Of a stretch of DNA of 51,019 nt, positions 8,790-18,036 are shown one piece after another (the first letter of the stretch is position 1; each line of letters starts with the position of its first letter). The translations under genes were made by a program, and so were the position numbers. Source of the DNA: Bacteroidota bacterium (GTDB lineage: Bacteria; Bacteroidota; Bacteroidia; Bacteroidales; F082); the NCBI GenBank assembly GCA_016845175.1, contig JAERTD010000106.1:1-51019 (forward strand), written 5' to 3'. The notes beneath the pieces were generated by a model, which saw only the letters and a program-made list of their open reading frames with translations, was not told the DNA's origin and did not search any database.

Positions 8790-9003
8790 TCTGTTTAACC
8801 ATTACTGGTAGCAATTTTATTGGTCGCAATATACAATTTCTACTTAGGTTGATTGGTATTCACTCCCTGAAAACACAAATTATTGGCACGACTTTTATTG
8901 GATAAGTAGCTCATTCAGTTGAAGCGAGGCACACAATCTTAGATATTTTGTACTTATATAGGATTATTCCCATATTTTTGTGTTACAGGCCCAAAGATTT
9001 CTA

Positions 9004-10527
9004 ATGATAGCAAGAAGACACATATGGATCCCATTGGCAGTATTATTGCTGTCGTTATTCCATCTCCACTGTCTTAAATCCACCAAACCAGGCATACCTG
9101 CTTCTGTTAGAGAAACCCTTGATCAAAGCGGATTGAATTCCCCTAATTTTCTAAAAATACTACTGGAATACAAATCACCTCAGGATTCCGTTCAGCTCCA
9201 TGCAGCCTACTTCCTCATTGAACATATGATGGGCCAATATGGGGTGCATCTCGACTTACTCGACTCCATTGACACTAGCTATCATTTCCATCCGGAAGCC
9301 TATGCATCTTACGCAGACCTGGTGGCATCCTGGGATTCCATTGAACAAGTTCATGGAAGACTGCATTATGAAGCCGACTCCTTTAGCCCGGATGTACAGT
9401 GCATCCAACATGGTTTTTTTATAAACAACCTTGATAGTGCTTATGGGTCATGGATAAACCAGCCTTTTGGGTATGCCTATAGCTTTGAGGATTTTTGTCG
9501 TTGGATACTACCTTATAGGGTAGCCAACGAACCCATGGAATCCTTCAGGTCCAATTTACAAGAGCGATACAGTTCATTCCTCTCTGATGATGCATTTGCC
9601 ACTGCTGCCAGCATAAGCCGGGCCGTAAATCATGAACTCAAATATGATGATCGCTACAACCGGTCCATCAATACAAGAACCCTCAAATCACTCGATTCTC
9701 TTAAAAGGGGTAACTTGCTGGAAATCAACATTCATAAAGTGAAATCTTTGCGTTCGGCAGGACTGGCAGCTACCCTGGATTACATCCCCTATTTCGCCGA
9801 TAGCAGTTCCAATTTATTTTGGTCCGTGGTTTTTGATCACGAACAAAACGAGGAGGCACTTTTTTATTCAGAGGAACAAGCAAACACAATTTCACAAGGA
9901 AGGATTGCCAAGATTTACCGAAGGACCTATCACCAGGATACGCTTTCTTTGTTTTTCACCAAAGAGGTGGAAGATCATACCCCTCCCTTTCTAGGCCATT
10001 GGCCATACACTGACGTCACCACTACCTATATTCCTACCATAGATATTGAAGCCCAGGTAGCTGACAGTTTGAAGTTTGTATACATCAGTGTTTTTAATGA
10101 TGGCCAATGGAAGGCAGTCGACTGGGCACATCCTGAGAAAGGAGTTGCGGTTTACAAAGAATTGGGTAAAGGGATTGTTTATTTGCTGCAGCGTATGGAA
10201 AACAAAAAGTTGTATGCCATTTCCAATCCGTTTATCATTCTTGAGGATGGTAGTAAACAAGAGCTTAATACCTCTTCAGTCAATAGTATTTTGGCAACAA
10301 TCAGCCATATATCTCCCTGGGAACCAGCTATGACAGGCAAGAATTATATACTTTATTTTTGGGAAGATGGCTGGAAACCCATGCATACCATATCTGATTA
10401 CAGCACATACAAGCATCAGATCCCACTTCCGCAGAACAGATTATATCTGCTATCTGAGGAAAATCAAACCATTGGAGGAAACAGAATCTTTATTATAGGA
10501 GAAAAGGGAGAACAGCTTTTCTATTAA
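9004..10527 (+). CDS. Lipoprotein with a degenerate transglutaminase-like domain
   Basis: The protein has 507 residues from the ATG at 9004; a GTG at 8980 is in frame, but the ATG begins the hydrophobic signal (MIARRHIWIPLAVLLLSLFH, Cys about residue 20). The middle (about 200-275) resembles Bacteroidota transglutaminase-like lipoproteins: 'FCRWILPYRVANEPMESFR', then 'GNLLEINIHKVKSLRSAGLA' and 'YIPYFADSSSNLFWSVVFD'. In active homologues the first pattern carries G-x-C and the second has His before an aromatic-Trp pair; here both positions look like Leu. The remaining C-terminal half is beta-rich. It is a single gene; the region 8790-9003 upstream holds only a weak repeat-like stretch. Activity as a protease or crosslinker seems unlikely. 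Confidence 0.65.
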   Translation: MIARRHIWIPLAVLLLSLFHLHCLKSTKPGIPASVRETLDQSGLNSPNFLKILLEYKSPQDSVQLHAAYFLIEHMMGQYGVHLDLLDSIDTSYHFHPEAYASYADLVASWDSIEQVHGRLHYEADSFSPDVQCIQHGFFINNLDSAYGSWINQPFGYAYSFEDFCRWILPYRVANEPMESFRSNLQERYSSFLSDDAFATAASISRAVNHELKYDDRYNRSINTRTLKSLDSLKRGNLLEINIHKVKSLRSAGLAATLDYIPYFADSSSNLFWSVVFDHEQNEEALFYSEEQANTISQGRIAKIYRRTYHQDTLSLFFTKEVEDHTPPFLGHWPYTDVTTTYIPTIDIEAQVADSLKFVYISVFNDGQWKAVDWAHPEKGVAVYKELGKGIVYLLQRMENKKLYAISNPFIILEDGSKQELNTSSVNSILATISHISPWEPAMTGKNYILYFWEDGWKPMHTISDYSTYKHQIPLPQNRLYLLSEENQTIGGNRIFIIGEKGEQLFY

Positions 10528-10567
10528 TAAAGGGGATTTACTTACTGCCAAAAGATAAGCATAACAC

Positions 10568-11782
10568 CTATCGCTTCAGCTCTTTTGTTAAAGGAATACG
10601 CTTATTGTCTTTATAAACCACAACAAAAGCATCTGAAATGCCTTTGGCTTTTAACCTTTGGCTGTGCTGTAGCGCAGCGCTATAGCTATTAAAAGAACCT
10701 GAAGAATAGCGATACACTCCATCCTGGAAATTCTCATAAATATCAGACGACAGCTTGTAACGGCTTCGCAGGATATTGACAGAAGACAGTCGGTCGCGTT
10801 TTGCCAGTATTTGCACACGGTATTCAATACCAGTAATTCTTACAGGAGCAGCCTGGGTGGGCTGATCCATATCCTGAACTTCTATTTTTTTAGAAGAGCC
10901 ACCACCAGAACTTGGTTTGCTTGCATTCTTAGTGTAATCAAATAATGGGATATGGGCTTTCGTATCCGCACCTCGGGAAACAGGTTCTTTTTCAGTTACT
11001 GTTCTCTTGGTTTTTGGCTCCTTCGATCTCTTTGATTTCTTTGAAGCCCCAAACAATGGATTGATGTGATAGGATACCCCAATACTGGCATAAAACAATT
11101 GATCATATTCAAATCCACCCCGCCATACATCCAGATCATCATTTAAAATGGTACGGAAATTCCCTGCGGTATTCACCGACCAATGTGGTGAGATACGATA
11201 ATTGATACCGAAACCAACCGGTATGACCATCCCATTCCTTTTATATGTGTCATTATTAATGGTTACTCCACTACTAATAGAATTTCCGGATATATGATCA
11301 TCCAGAGTAGTATTCCAGGTGGCATAACCCACACCTAACATTCCATAAACAGAAATTTTTCGGGAAGCATTGTAGCCCCAGAGCAAATTGGTGAAATCAA
11401 GATAGGCTTGCAAATTTAAATCCAGGTATTTGCCCCTTAACTCAAAATCAACTGGTGTACCATCTGCTGATTTTTTCTTTACACTTTTGATGCCAGTATA
11501 ATAAAACTCTAGTCCAAGTCCAAAAACCGGGCTAAAATGCTTTCGTCCTGTTAAATTCACTCCAATGGGGCTTTCACCTGAAAACTTCTCAAAAAACCCA
11601 TTACTGGCTGCATCTCCATAAAATTGTGTAATGCCCAATTGAAGGTTCACCTGCCAGTTACTACCAAAACTGCTGGAAGTACGGTTGACCGTTTGTCCTC
11701 GTAAGAGACTGGTCGACAGTGAAAAAACAATTAAGAGTGCTGCTGTTAAGAGGGTGGTTTTTTTCATTTCAGGAAAATACAT
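10568..11782 (-). CDS. Outer-membrane beta-barrel protein with C-terminal SPOR domain
   Basis: The 404-residue protein has a signal peptide (best read from the second Met at 11767, MKKTTLLTAALLIVFS). An opacity/OmpA-type beta-barrel follows at about 30-245 (WQVNLQLGITQFYGDA, VNTAGNFRTILNDDL, FYASIGVSYHINPLFG). Next is a basic and Ser/Gly-rich linker, then a SPOR domain at about 320-400 (IEYRVQILAKRD, GVYRYSSGSFNSYSAALQHSQRLKAKG). SPOR domains bind denuded peptidoglycan glycans, so the protein could tie the outer membrane to the wall. The ATG at 11782 lies 2 bases after the stop of the upstream TPR gene, suggesting translational coupling. Confidence 0.82.
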   Translation of the reverse strand: MYFPEMKKTTLLTAALLIVFSLSTSLLRGQTVNRTSSSFGSNWQVNLQLGITQFYGDAASNGFFEKFSGESPIGVNLTGRKHFSPVFGLGLEFYYTGIKSVKKKSADGTPVDFELRGKYLDLNLQAYLDFTNLLWGYNASRKISVYGMLGVGYATWNTTLDDHISGNSISSGVTINNDTYKRNGMVIPVGFGINYRISPHWSVNTAGNFRTILNDDLDVWRGGFEYDQLFYASIGVSYHINPLFGASKKSKRSKEPKTKRTVTEKEPVSRGADTKAHIPLFDYTKNASKPSSGGGSSKKIEVQDMDQPTQAAPVRITGIEYRVQILAKRDRLSSVNILRSRYKLSSDIYENFQDGVYRYSSGSFNSYSAALQHSQRLKAKGISDAFVVVYKDNKRIPLTKELKR

Positions 11783-11784
11783 CT

Positions 11785-13002
11785 TTATTCACAATATTCC
11801 ATGAGATAGTCATGGGCAGGTCCAAATCCCAATTCAAGGGCTTTGCCCCAATCCTTACAGGCGCCACTTAAGTCTTCCAGATAATATTTGGCCACGCCTC
11901 TGTTAAAGTAGTTTTTTACCCAGTTTGAATAATCCATGATATCTTCTGGTCTCAGATCAAGGGCTTTATCAAAATCTTCGATGGCATCACTAAATTGATG
12001 CATTTTACTCTTGGCATTTCCCCTAAAGGAATAAATCAGGAAATCATCGATTTCGGGATTGGCAGCTACCGCTGCATCGAAGTATTCAATTGCTGACGGA
12101 TAGTCACCCATTTGATATTTCAACACACCCCAATTATAGTTATTGGTGTATTCGCTAACTGTTCCATCTTCTTCCAGCACCTCATCCACTGGAATCAGAT
12201 ACTCTTCTGAATCCCTGATAAAAGACTTAAACTGATAAAATTTAACCTCATAAAAGGTCATATCGAAGTTACGCTCCCAATTATCAGGTGCGGTATAGAA
12301 GCTGGCCAGATAGTTTTTTCTGAAGGAGGGAATTAATTTGAAACGGCAAACTTCTTCTTCACCATTCTTGATAGGGTAAACTGCAATAATCAGGTTCCAG
12401 TCGTTAACGCGCTCTGAGCGTTCGATGGCCTGAATTGACTTAACGATGAGGTCTTCTTCAACTTTATTCTCGTAATCCTTAATGGTACCCCTGACATAGG
12501 TATTCAGATTTACAGCATATTTTTGGTTGAAAGGAATGTCATGGGGAAGGATATCTTTCAGTTTCTCTCCTTCGAATACATAATAGTCAAGAGATTTATA
12601 TCCAGACCAGCCCTCTTTCAGCAATGGAAATTCATATTCACCATCGTGATACTTCTTCACCAGCACATTGTACTGCTTATTACCAATCATCACCTTTCTG
12701 AGCTCTAGTCTGATGAAATTATCCTGACCGAGTTTTCGTTCAGCAGCTGTACTTTTATTGGTCCTGTCATCAGTAAAAGGTATCCTGTTTTTCGATGACA
12801 GCCACCTTCCATTATCTTGCTTGGCCCATCCCACCGCAGAGGTGATCTCGGATTGGACAGCACTTAGAGAAGAGAAGTTTATCAGGTCATCGGAGTTCTC
12901 AACTTCAGACTGCTGAGCTAACAAGAATGCTGGCAGTATGAGTATGAGAAGGATAATTACTATTCTTTTTAATACAAGGCTTTCGTCAAACATAAAGTTC
13001 AA
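11785..13002 (-). CDS. Periplasmic TPR protein of unknown function
   Basis: The 405-residue protein has a signal peptide (about 9-28, ending LLAQ). A unique N-terminal region of about 240 residues contains beta strands such as 'RKVMIGNKQYNVLVKKYHDGEYEFP'. At least three TPR repeats follow from about 285 (NWGVLKYQMGDYPSAIEYFDAA, SFRGNAKSKMHQFSDAIEDFDKAL, NRGVAKYYLEDLSGACKDWGKAL). The last repeat with 'GACKDWGKA' is a form common in Bacteroidota TPR proteins. It is co-transcribed with the SPOR-barrel gene downstream, so the two may act together at the envelope (inference). No enzyme motif was found. Confidence 0.78.
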   Translation of the reverse strand: MNFMFDESLVLKRIVIILLILILPAFLLAQQSEVENSDDLINFSSLSAVQSEITSAVGWAKQDNGRWLSSKNRIPFTDDRTNKSTAAERKLGQDNFIRLELRKVMIGNKQYNVLVKKYHDGEYEFPLLKEGWSGYKSLDYYVFEGEKLKDILPHDIPFNQKYAVNLNTYVRGTIKDYENKVEEDLIVKSIQAIERSERVNDWNLIIAVYPIKNGEEEVCRFKLIPSFRKNYLASFYTAPDNWERNFDMTFYEVKFYQFKSFIRDSEEYLIPVDEVLEEDGTVSEYTNNYNWGVLKYQMGDYPSAIEYFDAAVAANPEIDDFLIYSFRGNAKSKMHQFSDAIEDFDKALDLRPEDIMDYSNWVKNYFNRGVAKYYLEDLSGACKDWGKALELGFGPAHDYLMEYCE

Positions 13003-13179
13003 ATTAGTGCAGTATTATGCAAACAGGGTAAATTTACTAATTATAGAAGGGGTAAAAATGGGCCTTCTGTATTTTATTAAAAAAATTATCAACATCGATT
13101 ACTGCTGATTTACTGACACTTACATAGCAAAAAGCAGTCAGCAATTCAGGAATCACCAAAGCACATTGCAAAAGCTAAA

Positions 13180-15798
13180 TTACTTAATTTGTTCTTTAGC
13201 AGCATTTATGGCCTTTTCTATTCCTGAGGCATCCTTGCCACCGGCTGTTGCCAGATGGGGTTGTCCACCTCCTCCACCTCGAATATAGAAAGTAATTTCT
13301 TTGATAATCTGAGCCGCATGATAACCTTCTTCAACCATATCGTCTGAGAGGGAAACTATCAGGTTTACCTTAGCATCCTGAACCAAAGCCAACACGATGA
13401 ACATATGATCGGACAGGGAACGAAGTTTTTGTGCCAGCAGTTTGGCCTGTCCCATATTTTGGCTGATCTGTTTACCTATGAAATTCACCCCTTGAATAAC
13501 TTCTGCTTCACTCAGAAAAGCTTTGGTCATTTGCTCGGCTTGTTGCTTTTGCATCTGATCCACTTCCTTTTGCAGTTTGCTGTTTTGGTCGACTATGTGA
13601 GACACAGCGGCTACCACATCCTTTTGGTTTTTGAAAAACCCATGAACCTCTTGAAGGGTAGCCAGTTTAGTATTTAGAAAATTCTCGGCAGCAGCACCGG
13701 TAACAGCTTCCAGACGTCTGATTCCAGCAGCAATGCCACCTTCAGATACAATTTTAAAATAACCTATCTGCCCGGTTGCATTTACATGGGTGCCTCCGCA
13801 TAGCTCAATGGAAAACTCAGGATCAAAACTCACAACCCGAACGGCATCCCCATACTTTTCACCAAACAATGCCATGGCTCCTTTGTCCATAGCCTGGTCA
13901 ATGGGTACTTCTTCTTCAATGCCAGCAGGTATATTCTCCCGTATTCTTGCATTTACAATACGCTCCACCTCTAAAATCTCATCATCCGTCATTTTCGCAA
14001 AGTGGGAAAAGTCGAATCGAAACCTATCGGCATTCACCATGGATCCTTTTTGTTCCACATGCGAACCGAGCACTTTTCTCAAAGCAGCATGCATCAAATG
14101 GGTAGCACTGTGGTTGTTGGCTGTTTGTAATCGTTTTTGTGCATCAACCTTTGCCAAAAATGTTTTTTCAGGTTGCTTGATTGCTTCGGGCAGTGAGTGA
14201 ACAATGAGGTTATTTTCCTTTTTAGTATCCACAATCTTTAGTGTTTCTTCATCTGATTGTAATATCCCCTGATCACCTACCTGACCACCTGATTCAGCAT
14301 AGAAAGGCGTTTTGTCGAGAACCACTTCATAAATGGTTTTCTTTTGTTTGGTCACCTTTCTGTATTTCACCACTCTGGCTTCTACCTCAAGGCTTTCATA
14401 GCCAACAAATTCACTTTCTGTCTGTCCATCTAAAAGTTCAATCCAGTCACCGGCATCAACCGTGGCAGCCTTTCTTGAACGCTCCCGCTGCATGGCCAAT
14501 CCTTTTTCATAACCCATCATATCCACGGTATATCCTTTCTCTCTGGCCATTAATTGGGTAAGATCGATGGGAAAACCAAAGGTGTCAAAAAGCTCAAAGG
14601 CCACAGCGCCTTCAATTTCTTTGGAAGGGTTCTTGGCTATATACTGATCAAATTTGCGAATGCCCTGGGAAAGTGTTCGTAAAAATGCGAGTTCTTCTTC
14701 TTTGACAACCTGGCTGATAAGTTCTTGCTGGGTTTTCAATTCAGGGAAGGTATTTGACATTTGTTCCACAAGCAATGGCAATAACTGATACATGAATGCC
14801 TCTTCAAAGGAAAGGAAGGTATATCCGTAACGAACAGCCCTTCGCAATATCCTACGAATCACATAACCTGCTCCAGTATTGGAAGGTAATTGGCCATCAG
14901 CAATGGCAAAAGCAACCGCCCTGATGTGGTCGGCAATTACTCTCATGGCAATATCTGTTTCGTCGGACTTGCCATAGGTAATGTTTGCGAGTTCTGCTAC
15001 TTTATTAATTAGTGGTTTGAAAATATCGGTATCATAATTCGACTGAACTCCTTGCAAAACCATGGCCAGTCTTTCAAAACCCATACCTGTATCAATATGC
15101 TTATTGTCTAAGGCTTGTAATTTACCACCCTTTAGGCGGTTGTATTCGATAAAAACCAGATTCCATATTTCTATAACCAGTGGGTGATCCATATTCACCA
15201 GTTGATCACCAGGCAGTTTTTCCCTTTCGGCATCAGGTCTGATATCTATATGGATTTCGGAACAAGGCCCGCATGGTCCTGTATCTCCCATTTCCCAAAA
15301 GTTATCCTTTTTACTGCCATATAATATTTGCCCGGCAGGTAAGATGGCTTTCCAGAAGTTCAATGCTTCCTTATCAGCTTCCAGTTTATCACCTGCATCA
15401 CCTTCAAATACCGTCACATACAATCTATCCTTATCGATACCATAGACCTCAGTCATCAGTTCCCAGGCCCAGGCAATGGCTTCCTTTTTAAAATAATCTC
15501 CAAACGACCAGTTACCAAGCATTTCAAACATGGTATGGTGGTAAGTATCATGTCCAACCTCATCCAGGTCATTGTGCTTTCCGGATACACGCAAGCATTT
15601 TTGAGTATCTGCGATGCGAGGAAATTTCACAGGCACATTGCCCAGAAACACATCCTTAAACTGGTTCATTCCTGCGTTGGTGAACATCAGGGTTGGGTCG
15701 TCCTTTACCACCATAGGTGCAGAAGAAACTATTTGATGTGTTTTGCCTTCAAAAAAATCAAGAAAGGCTTGCCTGATCTCGGATGATGTCATACTCAA
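13180..15798 (-). CDS. alaS: Alanyl-tRNA synthetase
   Basis: The protein has 872 residues, the normal length. The class II catalytic core is at the N-terminus (FTNAGMNQFKDVFLG, HHTMFEMLGNWSFGDYFKKEA, GDTGPCGPCSEIH). The editing domain has the metal-binding HSATHLMH motif and the later CGGTH motif (IELCGGTHV). The C-Ala domain ends with the glycine stretch 'RGGGGGQPHLATAGGKD', which binds tRNA. It attaches alanine to tRNA-Ala and hydrolyses mischarged Ser or Gly. It is divergent from the M23 peptidase gene, with overlapping promoters in the 92-base gap. The region 13003-13179 downstream contains no gene. Confidence 0.98.
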   Translation of the reverse strand: MSMTSSEIRQAFLDFFEGKTHQIVSSAPMVVKDDPTLMFTNAGMNQFKDVFLGNVPVKFPRIADTQKCLRVSGKHNDLDEVGHDTYHHTMFEMLGNWSFGDYFKKEAIAWAWELMTEVYGIDKDRLYVTVFEGDAGDKLEADKEALNFWKAILPAGQILYGSKKDNFWEMGDTGPCGPCSEIHIDIRPDAEREKLPGDQLVNMDHPLVIEIWNLVFIEYNRLKGGKLQALDNKHIDTGMGFERLAMVLQGVQSNYDTDIFKPLINKVAELANITYGKSDETDIAMRVIADHIRAVAFAIADGQLPSNTGAGYVIRRILRRAVRYGYTFLSFEEAFMYQLLPLLVEQMSNTFPELKTQQELISQVVKEEELAFLRTLSQGIRKFDQYIAKNPSKEIEGAVAFELFDTFGFPIDLTQLMAREKGYTVDMMGYEKGLAMQRERSRKAATVDAGDWIELLDGQTESEFVGYESLEVEARVVKYRKVTKQKKTIYEVVLDKTPFYAESGGQVGDQGILQSDEETLKIVDTKKENNLIVHSLPEAIKQPEKTFLAKVDAQKRLQTANNHSATHLMHAALRKVLGSHVEQKGSMVNADRFRFDFSHFAKMTDDEILEVERIVNARIRENIPAGIEEEVPIDQAMDKGAMALFGEKYGDAVRVVSFDPEFSIELCGGTHVNATGQIGYFKIVSEGGIAAGIRRLEAVTGAAAENFLNTKLATLQEVHGFFKNQKDVVAAVSHIVDQNSKLQKEVDQMQKQQAEQMTKAFLSEAEVIQGVNFIGKQISQNMGQAKLLAQKLRSLSDHMFIVLALVQDAKVNLIVSLSDDMVEEGYHAAQIIKEITFYIRGGGGGQPHLATAGGKDASGIEKAINAAKEQIK

Positions 15799-15839
15799 TT
15801 AATTAACTAAAAATTGTTGATTATTAATATTTTTTAAGA

Positions 15840-15869
15840 TTGCAAATTTAGTCGAATTAATTAATTTTG
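15840..15869 (+). promoter_or_regulatory. Promoter for the M23 peptidase gene (TTG - 19 bp - TAATTTTG)
   Basis: A -33 TTG at 15840-15842 and a -7 box TAATTTTG at 15862-15869 are separated by 19 bases, the spacing expected for Bacteroidota sigma-70 promoters. Transcription would begin near 15875, which supports translation from the ATG at 15891 and argues against the TTG at 15867. Confidence 0.6.
15843..15850 (-). promoter_or_regulatory. -7 box (TAAATTTG) for alaS
   Basis: Read on the minus strand, TAAATTTG matches TAnnTTTG and lies 44 bases before the alaS start at 15798. It sits within the same short gap as the M23 promoter (15862-15869), so the two promoters overlap back to back. Confidence 0.5.
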
Positions 15870-15890
15870 GCCACGATCTTAAGTTTACTT

Positions 15891-16862
15891 ATGGCCAGAA
15901 CCAAATACATATTCAACACCAAAACTCTTGCATACGAGGAGTTGAAAAGAAGTACTGGTCAAAAATTCTTCAGATCCTTCCTGTTTTTAATCACGGCCCT
16001 GGCCTTTTCTATAATCCTGATATTTGTTTCGAGCATCTATTTTGAATCACCAAAAGAGCGCATGCAAAAACGTGAGTTGGCTCAATATAAACTCCAATAT
16101 CAGATTATGAACGACCGATTGGACCAAATGCAGGTTCTTTTGGATGAGTTGGCAGATCACGACGACAATATTTACCGTGTCATTTTTGAAGCGGAACCTA
16201 TTTCCAAGTCCATCAGACAAGCAGGTTATGGTGGTGTAGACCGATACGCTAAACTGGAAGGTTATGATGATTCAGAACTGCTGGTGAATACAGCTAAAAA
16301 ACTTGACATGATTGTGTCACAGATTTATGTCCAGTCTAAATCATTTGACGAGGTCTTTGAACTGGCTAAGAACAAAGAGAAGATGCTGGCCTGTATTCCT
16401 GCGGTTCAACCGGTACGAAATTTAGAACTCAAGCGCATTTCATCCTATTATGGTTATAGGATAGACCCTGTGTATAAGGTTAGAAAATTCCATCATGGGG
16501 TTGACTTTTCCGCACCACAGGGCACACCTATTTATGCCACTGGTGATGGCGTAGTTAAAAAAACCAACCGTTCGAGACGGGGCTATGGCAACACCATCGA
16601 AATTGATCACGGATACAATTACAGCACATTCTTTGCCCATGTAAGAGACATAAAAGTAAAAAAGGGAGAGGAAATCAAAAGAGGCCAGATTATAGCAACT
16701 GTGGGCAACACAGGAAAATCAACAGCACCTCACCTGCATTATGAGGTGAGAAAAAATAATAGGGCCATTAACCCAATCTATTATTTCTTCAACGACCTCA
16801 CCCCTGCCGAATATGAACTGATGCTAGAATTATCCAAGATTCCCAACCAGTCATTGGATTAA
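15891..16862 (+). CDS. Membrane-anchored M23 family metallopeptidase
   Basis: The protein has 323 residues from the ATG at 15891. One membrane segment lies at about 27-48 (FFRSFLFLITALAFSIILIF), followed by a coiled coil at about 60-95 and a C-terminal LytM/M23 domain at about 190-290. The zinc motifs are complete: HHGVDF (H-x-x-x-D) and HLHYEV (H-x-H). It probably cuts peptidoglycan cross-links in the periplasm or acts as an envelope regulator. It is followed after 5 bases by the MerR gene. The pairing alaS / M23 peptidase / MerR is a common arrangement in Bacteroidota as I know it. Confidence 0.93.
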   Translation: MARTKYIFNTKTLAYEELKRSTGQKFFRSFLFLITALAFSIILIFVSSIYFESPKERMQKRELAQYKLQYQIMNDRLDQMQVLLDELADHDDNIYRVIFEAEPISKSIRQAGYGGVDRYAKLEGYDDSELLVNTAKKLDMIVSQIYVQSKSFDEVFELAKNKEKMLACIPAVQPVRNLELKRISSYYGYRIDPVYKVRKFHHGVDFSAPQGTPIYATGDGVVKKTNRSRRGYGNTIEIDHGYNYSTFFAHVRDIKVKKGEEIKRGQIIATVGNTGKSTAPHLHYEVRKNNRAINPIYYFFNDLTPAEYELMLELSKIPNQSLD

Positions 16863-16867
16863 TCAAA

Positions 16868-17203
16868 ATGTCTGAGAAACTTTATTATAAGATTGGAGAG
16901 CTTGCCAAACGCTTTCATGTTAATCCCTCACACATACGATATTGGGAACAGGAATTTGATTTTATCCGGCCCAAAAAAAATGACAAAGGAACGCGTTATT
17001 ATACCCGTAAGGATGTCGATCGCTTTGAGCTCATTTACCACCTGGTAAAAGAAAAGGGGATGACCATTCAAGGCGCAAAGGATTATATCAAGTTAAAAGA
17101 AGAAGGGCAGGAACTAAACAAACTTGAGGTAATCAATACATTGAAGCGGACCAGGAACTTACTCAGTGACATCAAGGAGGCATTGGACTCTAGCGAGAAG
17201 TAA
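16868..17203 (+). CDS. MerR family transcriptional regulator
   Basis: The 111-residue protein is almost only the MerR DNA-binding domain: 'YYKIGELAKRFHVNPSHIRYW' gives the helix-turn-helix, 'DKGTRYYTRKDVDRFELIYHL' the wing and 'KEKGMTIQGAKDYI' the next helix. A short C-terminal helix could dimerise. There is no ligand-binding domain and no conserved Cys pattern of metal sensors. It lies 5 bases after the M23 peptidase stop and should be co-transcribed with it. Its targets are unknown. Confidence 0.9.
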   Translation: MSEKLYYKIGELAKRFHVNPSHIRYWEQEFDFIRPKKNDKGTRYYTRKDVDRFELIYHLVKEKGMTIQGAKDYIKLKEEGQELNKLEVINTLKRTRNLLSDIKEALDSSEK

Positions 17204-17405
17204 GGAGATGGTCTTGTCACTTTCATAGCAGTTTTCTTCAGCATATTTACATCTTGCTTTGTGCAGCAGCTCACTGAAGGAAAAGATTAGAATTAAGCAA
17301 TACCTCAGGTGTACTCTCAAATAAATGTATCGGATTAAAACTTCCTTTCCTGATCAGCATAGCCGCATTTTCTCTATTTTTACGTCTTTCAAACAAACCG
17401 AACCT

Positions 17406-18020
17406 ATGAGGCTTAGAGTAATCATCCTCGCCATTATGATTGGCATTTTTGGAAGCAGTTACAGCCAGGAAGCAGGAACAGCCAGTGCCAGCAGGCTTGC
17501 CAATATCAAACATATGCTGGATTACCGTTACAAAGGGGGTTTTTATACCTTCCAAAAACTATTTATACAGACAGTGAAATACCCTCCAATGGCTGCTCAC
17601 CACTGTGCCATTGGGATTGTAATCGTTGCCTTTCAAGTTGATTGCGATGGGAATGTTGGCGATATCAGGATGAAAACGCCACTGTATTATGGAATTAAAG
17701 AAGAAATCACCAAGTTTTTGGATGCCACCACTGGTAACTGGAATCTGTGTGATGATGAACGGTATACCAAGTTTGAAATTCCCATACAATTTACCCTTGA
17801 TGATGTAGAAACCAACACCGAAGACGGGGTATTGGTATGTACAGATGATATTCAGGGTTTGACCTGTAACGATGATGAATACTATCTAAAGCGGGCGAAA
17901 AAAGCCCTTGAAAAGGGCAGCAATAAACGAGCCTTGAAAAACCTTGCGGTACTTATTCAAAGGAATCCCTACAGCCTTGAATATTACGATATGAGAAAAG
18001 AAGCTCTTGAGGAAAAATAA
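17406..18020 (+). CDS. Secreted TonB C-terminal-like domain protein
   Basis: The protein has 204 residues from the ATG at 17406; the frame is open for 81 bases before it, but this ATG starts the signal peptide MRLRVIILAIMIGIFGSSYSQ. Residues about 45-140 resemble the TonB C-terminal fold seen in many secreted Bacteroidota proteins (VKYPPMAAHHCAIGIVIVAF, DCDGNVGDIRMKTPL, FEIPIQFTL). The tail (YYLKRAKKALEKGSNKRAL...) is a TPR-like helix pair. There is no N-terminal membrane anchor, so it is probably not an energy transducer. It is 16 bases upstream of the PAP2 gene. Confidence 0.7.
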   Translation: MRLRVIILAIMIGIFGSSYSQEAGTASASRLANIKHMLDYRYKGGFYTFQKLFIQTVKYPPMAAHHCAIGIVIVAFQVDCDGNVGDIRMKTPLYYGIKEEITKFLDATTGNWNLCDDERYTKFEIPIQFTLDDVETNTEDGVLVCTDDIQGLTCNDDEYYLKRAKKALEKGSNKRALKNLAVLIQRNPYSLEYYDMRKEALEEK

Positions 18021-18036
18021 TAATACCTAAAAGACT

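Noticed and set aside
13040..13075. AGAAGG / CCTTCT hairpin between the TPR gene and alaS as a terminator
   Set aside because: Long loop and no T-run on the minus strand, where the genes lie; spacing from the alaS stop is also too great.
13405..15786. Several open frames on the plus strand across alaS
   Set aside because: They are antisense to a complete, well-conserved alaS gene and show no domain or signal; shadows of codon bias.
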